Source: Coriobacteriia bacterium
GTDB lineage: Bacteria > Actinomycetota > Coriobacteriia > Coriobacteriales > Atopobiaceae
Direction of reading: 5' to 3'
Assembly (NCBI GenBank): GCA_003150175.1
Contig: QAKZ01000082.1
Coordinates: forward strand, 1-21,547
Length of the DNA stretch: 21,547 nt
Both the position numbers and the translations under genes were made by a program. The notes below the pieces were generated by a model that saw only the letters and a list, made by a program, of their open reading frames with translations, was not told the origin of the DNA and made no database searches. This document shows positions 19,123 through 21,547 of this stretch, in pieces (within the stretch, counting starts at the first letter, position 1; the number at the start of each line of letters is the position of its first letter).

Positions 19123-21547
19123 TTAGTCGACCGCCGCGCGAGCGCGGATGTCCTCGAGGCGGGCGCGCTGCTCGTCGGACAGGGGGATGCCGTAGTCCTC
19201 GCCGCCGCCCACGGTCGGGTCGTCGTCGTTTACCAGCTTGAAGTCCTCGCCGCGGGCGTTGCGGTAGTTCTCCTTGGCAACCGAGATCATCAGCTTGATG
19301 CGGTTGAGCTGGTTGACCTCGGACGCGCCCGGGTCGTAGTCGACGGCCACGATGTTGCTCTCGGGGTGCATCTCGCGCAGGCGCTTGATGACGGCCTTGC
19401 CCACGACGTGGTTGGGCAGGCACGCGAACGGCGAGCAGCACACGATGTTGGGCGTGCCGGTCTCGATGAGGTCGCACATCTCGGCCGTGAGCAGCCAGCC
19501 CTCGCCCATCGTATTGCACAGGCTCAGGATCTGGCCGGCCTTCTCGGCGAGCTCAAAGACGCTCGGGTACGGCTCGAAGCGGCTGGACTTCTGGAGCATC
19601 TGGTTGATGGGCTCGCGGAAGCCCTCGATGAGCTTGATGCCGGCCTTGTGCGTGAAGCGGCTCGTGGCCTTGGTGCCCAGCTCCTCCTTCATGTTGATGG
19701 CGTTGGTCATGCCAAAGAGGAAGAAGTCCACCAGGCCCGGGACGTTAGCCTCGCAGCCCTCCTGCTCGATCACGCGGACGACCTGGTTGTTGGCCGTGGG
19801 GTGGAACTTGACGAGGATCTCGCCGACCACGCCGACGCGCGGCTTGGAGCGGTCGTTCGTCAGCGGCAGGGCCTCGAAGGCGTCGATGGTCTGCTGGCAG
19901 AGCTTGTAGAAGCTCGAGCGGCTCGCATGGAGAAGGACGGACTTGGTCTGCGCCATCCAGCGCTCGTAGAGCTCGTCGGCCGAGCCCGGGCGCGTCTCGT
20001 AGGGGCGCACGCGGTAGAGGAGCTGCATGATGAGGTCGCCGTAGAGCAGCGCGTAGAGGGCCTTGATGAGCAGCGACGGCTTGAAGACGTTGAAGCCGGG
20101 GTTGTCCTCGTCGAGGCCGGAGGCGGCGGTCAGGCTGATCACCGGCACCTCGGGGTGTCCGGAGTCCTTGAGCGCCTTGCGGATGAGGGCGATGTAGTTC
20201 GTGGCTCGGCAGCCGCCGCCGGTCTGGGTGATGAGGACGGCGGTGCGGGTGAGGTCGTACTTGCCGGAGAGCACGGCCTCCATGATCTGGCCGGTGACGA
20301 GGATGGACGGGTAGCAGATGTCGTTGTTGACGTACTTCAGGCCCATGTCCACGGCGCCCTGGTCCACGGAAGGAAGAAGGACGGCGTTGTAGCCCTCGTT
20401 GCGCAGGAGTTCCTCGATGAGCTCGAAGTGGATCGGGCTCATCTGCGGCGCGAGGATGGTGTAGCCCTCGGCCTGCATCTCCTTGGTGTAGCGGACCTTC
20501 TTGAACGCGGAGCTCGCGGCCTCGCGGTAGACGGGAACGTCGCCGTCGTCGGCGCGCTTGCGCTCGGGGGTGCCGTCGGCGCAGCGGACGCCGGCGGGCT
20601 CGATCTCGTGGACCTCACCGGCGGCGGCGCGGGCCTCGAGCTCCTCCTTCTGCTCCTTCAGGGCGGCCATGAGGGAGCGGATGCGGATGCGCGCGGCGCC
20701 GAGGTTGCTCACCTGGTCGACCTTGAGCATGGTGTAGATCTTGCCGGAGGCCTCGAGGATCTCCTGGACCTGGTCGGTGGTCAGCGCGTCCAGGCCGCAG
20801 CCGAACGAGAAGAGCTGGATCAGGTCGAGGTCGTTGCGGGAGGCCACGAAGCGCGCGGCGCGGTAGAGGCGGGAGTGGAACATCCACTGGTCGACCACGC
20901 GGATCGGGCGCTCGGGGAGCATCTTGTGCGCGACGGAGTCCTCGGTGAGGACGGCGAAGCCGAAGGAGTGCACGAGCTCGGGGATGGCGTGGTTGATCTC
21001 GGGGTCGTTGTGGTACGGGCGGCCGGCGAGCACGATGCCGTGGCCGTGGTTCTCCTCGATCCAGCGCAGGGCCTCGTCGCCCTTGCGGTGCATGGCGTCG
21101 TGGAAGTCGATATCGGCCTGCCACGCGTAGTTGACGGCCTCGTCGACCTCAGCGCGGGTGATGTGCGGCCCGCGCACACGGCCGCGTCCCTCGGCGGCGT
21201 CGCGCTCGCGCTGCTCGGAGACGAGCTCATAGAGGCGTCGCTTGAGCTCGCCCTTCTTGTCGTAGGGGATGAAGGGGTCGAGGAACTCGACCTTGGTGCC
21301 GTGGCCGAGCTCGTCGACGTTGAGCTCGAGCGCCTGCGGATAGCTCATGACGATCGGGCAGTTGTAGTGGTTGGTCGCGCCCGGGTCCTCCTGGCGCTCC
21401 CAGCGGATGCAGGGCATCCAGATGAAGTCCGGGTCCTTGGCGATGAGGTTCATGATGTGGCCGTGGCTGAGCTTGGCCGGGTAGCAGACGGACTCGGAGG
21501 GCATGGACTCGATGCCGGCCTCGTAGGTCTTGCCGTTGGTCTGGTCG
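19123..21547 (-). CDS. giant 2-hydroxyacyl-CoA dehydratase activase-related protein, C-terminal part (5' end outside window)
   Basis: The frame is open through the right edge, so at least 807 residues of a protein that in this family is usually about 1,400 are present. Visible blocks: CYPAKLSHGH (DUF2229 domain), IVLAGRPYHNDPEINH, FSFGCGLDALTTDQVQEIL, VNNDICYPSILVTGQ, LITQTGGGCRATNY, and NIVCCSPFACLPNHVVGK near the C-terminus. The repeated Cys residues are consistent with Fe-S binding as in the dehydratase/activator family. The N-terminal ATP-binding BcrAD/BadFG activase domains would lie beyond 21547. Proteins of this kind are typical of anaerobes, and their exact reaction is not settled. 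Transcription ends at the hairpin 19037-19094. Confidence 0.88.
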   Translation of the reverse strand, partial: DQTNGKTYEAGIESMPSESVCYPAKLSHGHIMNLIAKDPDFIWMPCIRWERQEDPGATNHYNCPIVMSYPQALELNVDELGHGTKVEFLDPFIPYDKKGELKRRLYELVSEQRERDAAEGRGRVRGPHITRAEVDEAVNYAWQADIDFHDAMHRKGDEALRWIEENHGHGIVLAGRPYHNDPEINHAIPELVHSFGFAVLTEDSVAHKMLPERPIRVVDQWMFHSRLYRAARFVASRNDLDLIQLFSFGCGLDALTTDQVQEILEASGKIYTMLKVDQVSNLGAARIRIRSLMAALKEQKEELEARAAAGEVHEIEPAGVRCADGTPERKRADDGDVPVYREAASSAFKKVRYTKEMQAEGYTILAPQMSPIHFELIEELLRNEGYNAVLLPSVDQGAVDMGLKYVNNDICYPSILVTGQIMEAVLSGKYDLTRTAVLITQTGGGCRATNYIALIRKALKDSGHPEVPVISLTAASGLDEDNPGFNVFKPSLLIKALYALLYGDLIMQLLYRVRPYETRPGSADELYERWMAQTKSVLLHASRSSFYKLCQQTIDAFEALPLTNDRSKPRVGVVGEILVKFHPTANNQVVRVIEQEGCEANVPGLVDFFLFGMTNAINMKEELGTKATSRFTHKAGIKLIEGFREPINQMLQKSSRFEPYPSVFELAEKAGQILSLCNTMGEGWLLTAEMCDLIETGTPNIVCCSPFACLPNHVVGKAVIKRLREMHPESNIVAVDYDPGASEVNQLNRIKLMISVAKENYRNARGEDFKLVNDDDPTVGGGEDYGIPLSDEQRARLEDIRARAAVD

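Overview
The window is GC-rich and looks chromosomal. It probably comes from a gut-associated Actinobacterium of the Coriobacteriia, Collinsella-like. That placement is inferred from codon and GC style, a very large 2-hydroxyacyl-CoA dehydratase activase-type protein, PepT, Cof-type HAD phosphatases and several DUF4143 ATPases. No marker gene settles the genus.

Left part (1-8.4 kb) is accessory DNA, AT-richer than the rest and full of broken genes. It holds a twice-broken anchored repeat protein (404-1169), a DUF5067-like lipoprotein (1544-2143), and three copies of a module made of a promoter, a short RNA with a terminator-like hairpin, and a DUF3800 gene. The middle DUF3800 copy is intact (5759-6433). 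The two flanking copies are internally deleted pseudogenes (about 2698-2900 and 6568-6740). Between the first and second modules lies a candidate defence operon: a TIR-like protein (3231-3899) and a two-TM coiled-coil membrane protein (4042-5466), closed by a strong terminator. Next come a small antitoxin-like gene with a frameshifted Doc (Fic-fold) toxin, a scar of a duplicated locus embedded in palindromic repeats, and a 5'-truncated AbiEii nucleotidyltransferase.

Middle part (8.4-12.4 kb) has a DUF4143 ATPase whose promoter carries three direct repeats exactly 34 bp apart, a polytopic membrane protein convergent with a DUF5131 (phage Gp37/Gp68-like) protein, and an initiator tRNA-fMet with a clear promoter and terminator. 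The membrane gene/repeat/DUF5131 arrangement is the intact counterpart of the scar at 7.5-7.9 kb.

Right part (12.5-21.5 kb) is core-like and entirely on the minus strand. One tight operon runs pepT, a small membrane protein, a Cof-type HAD phosphatase and a Tat-type solute-binding protein. Upstream of it are a second HAD phosphatase, a second DUF4143 ATPase with twin 42-bp palindromes over its promoter, and the C-terminal ~800 residues of a giant CoA-dehydratase activase-related protein that runs off the right edge.

The most interesting signals are the triplicated RNA-DUF3800 module and the TIR/membrane-protein pair it brackets.
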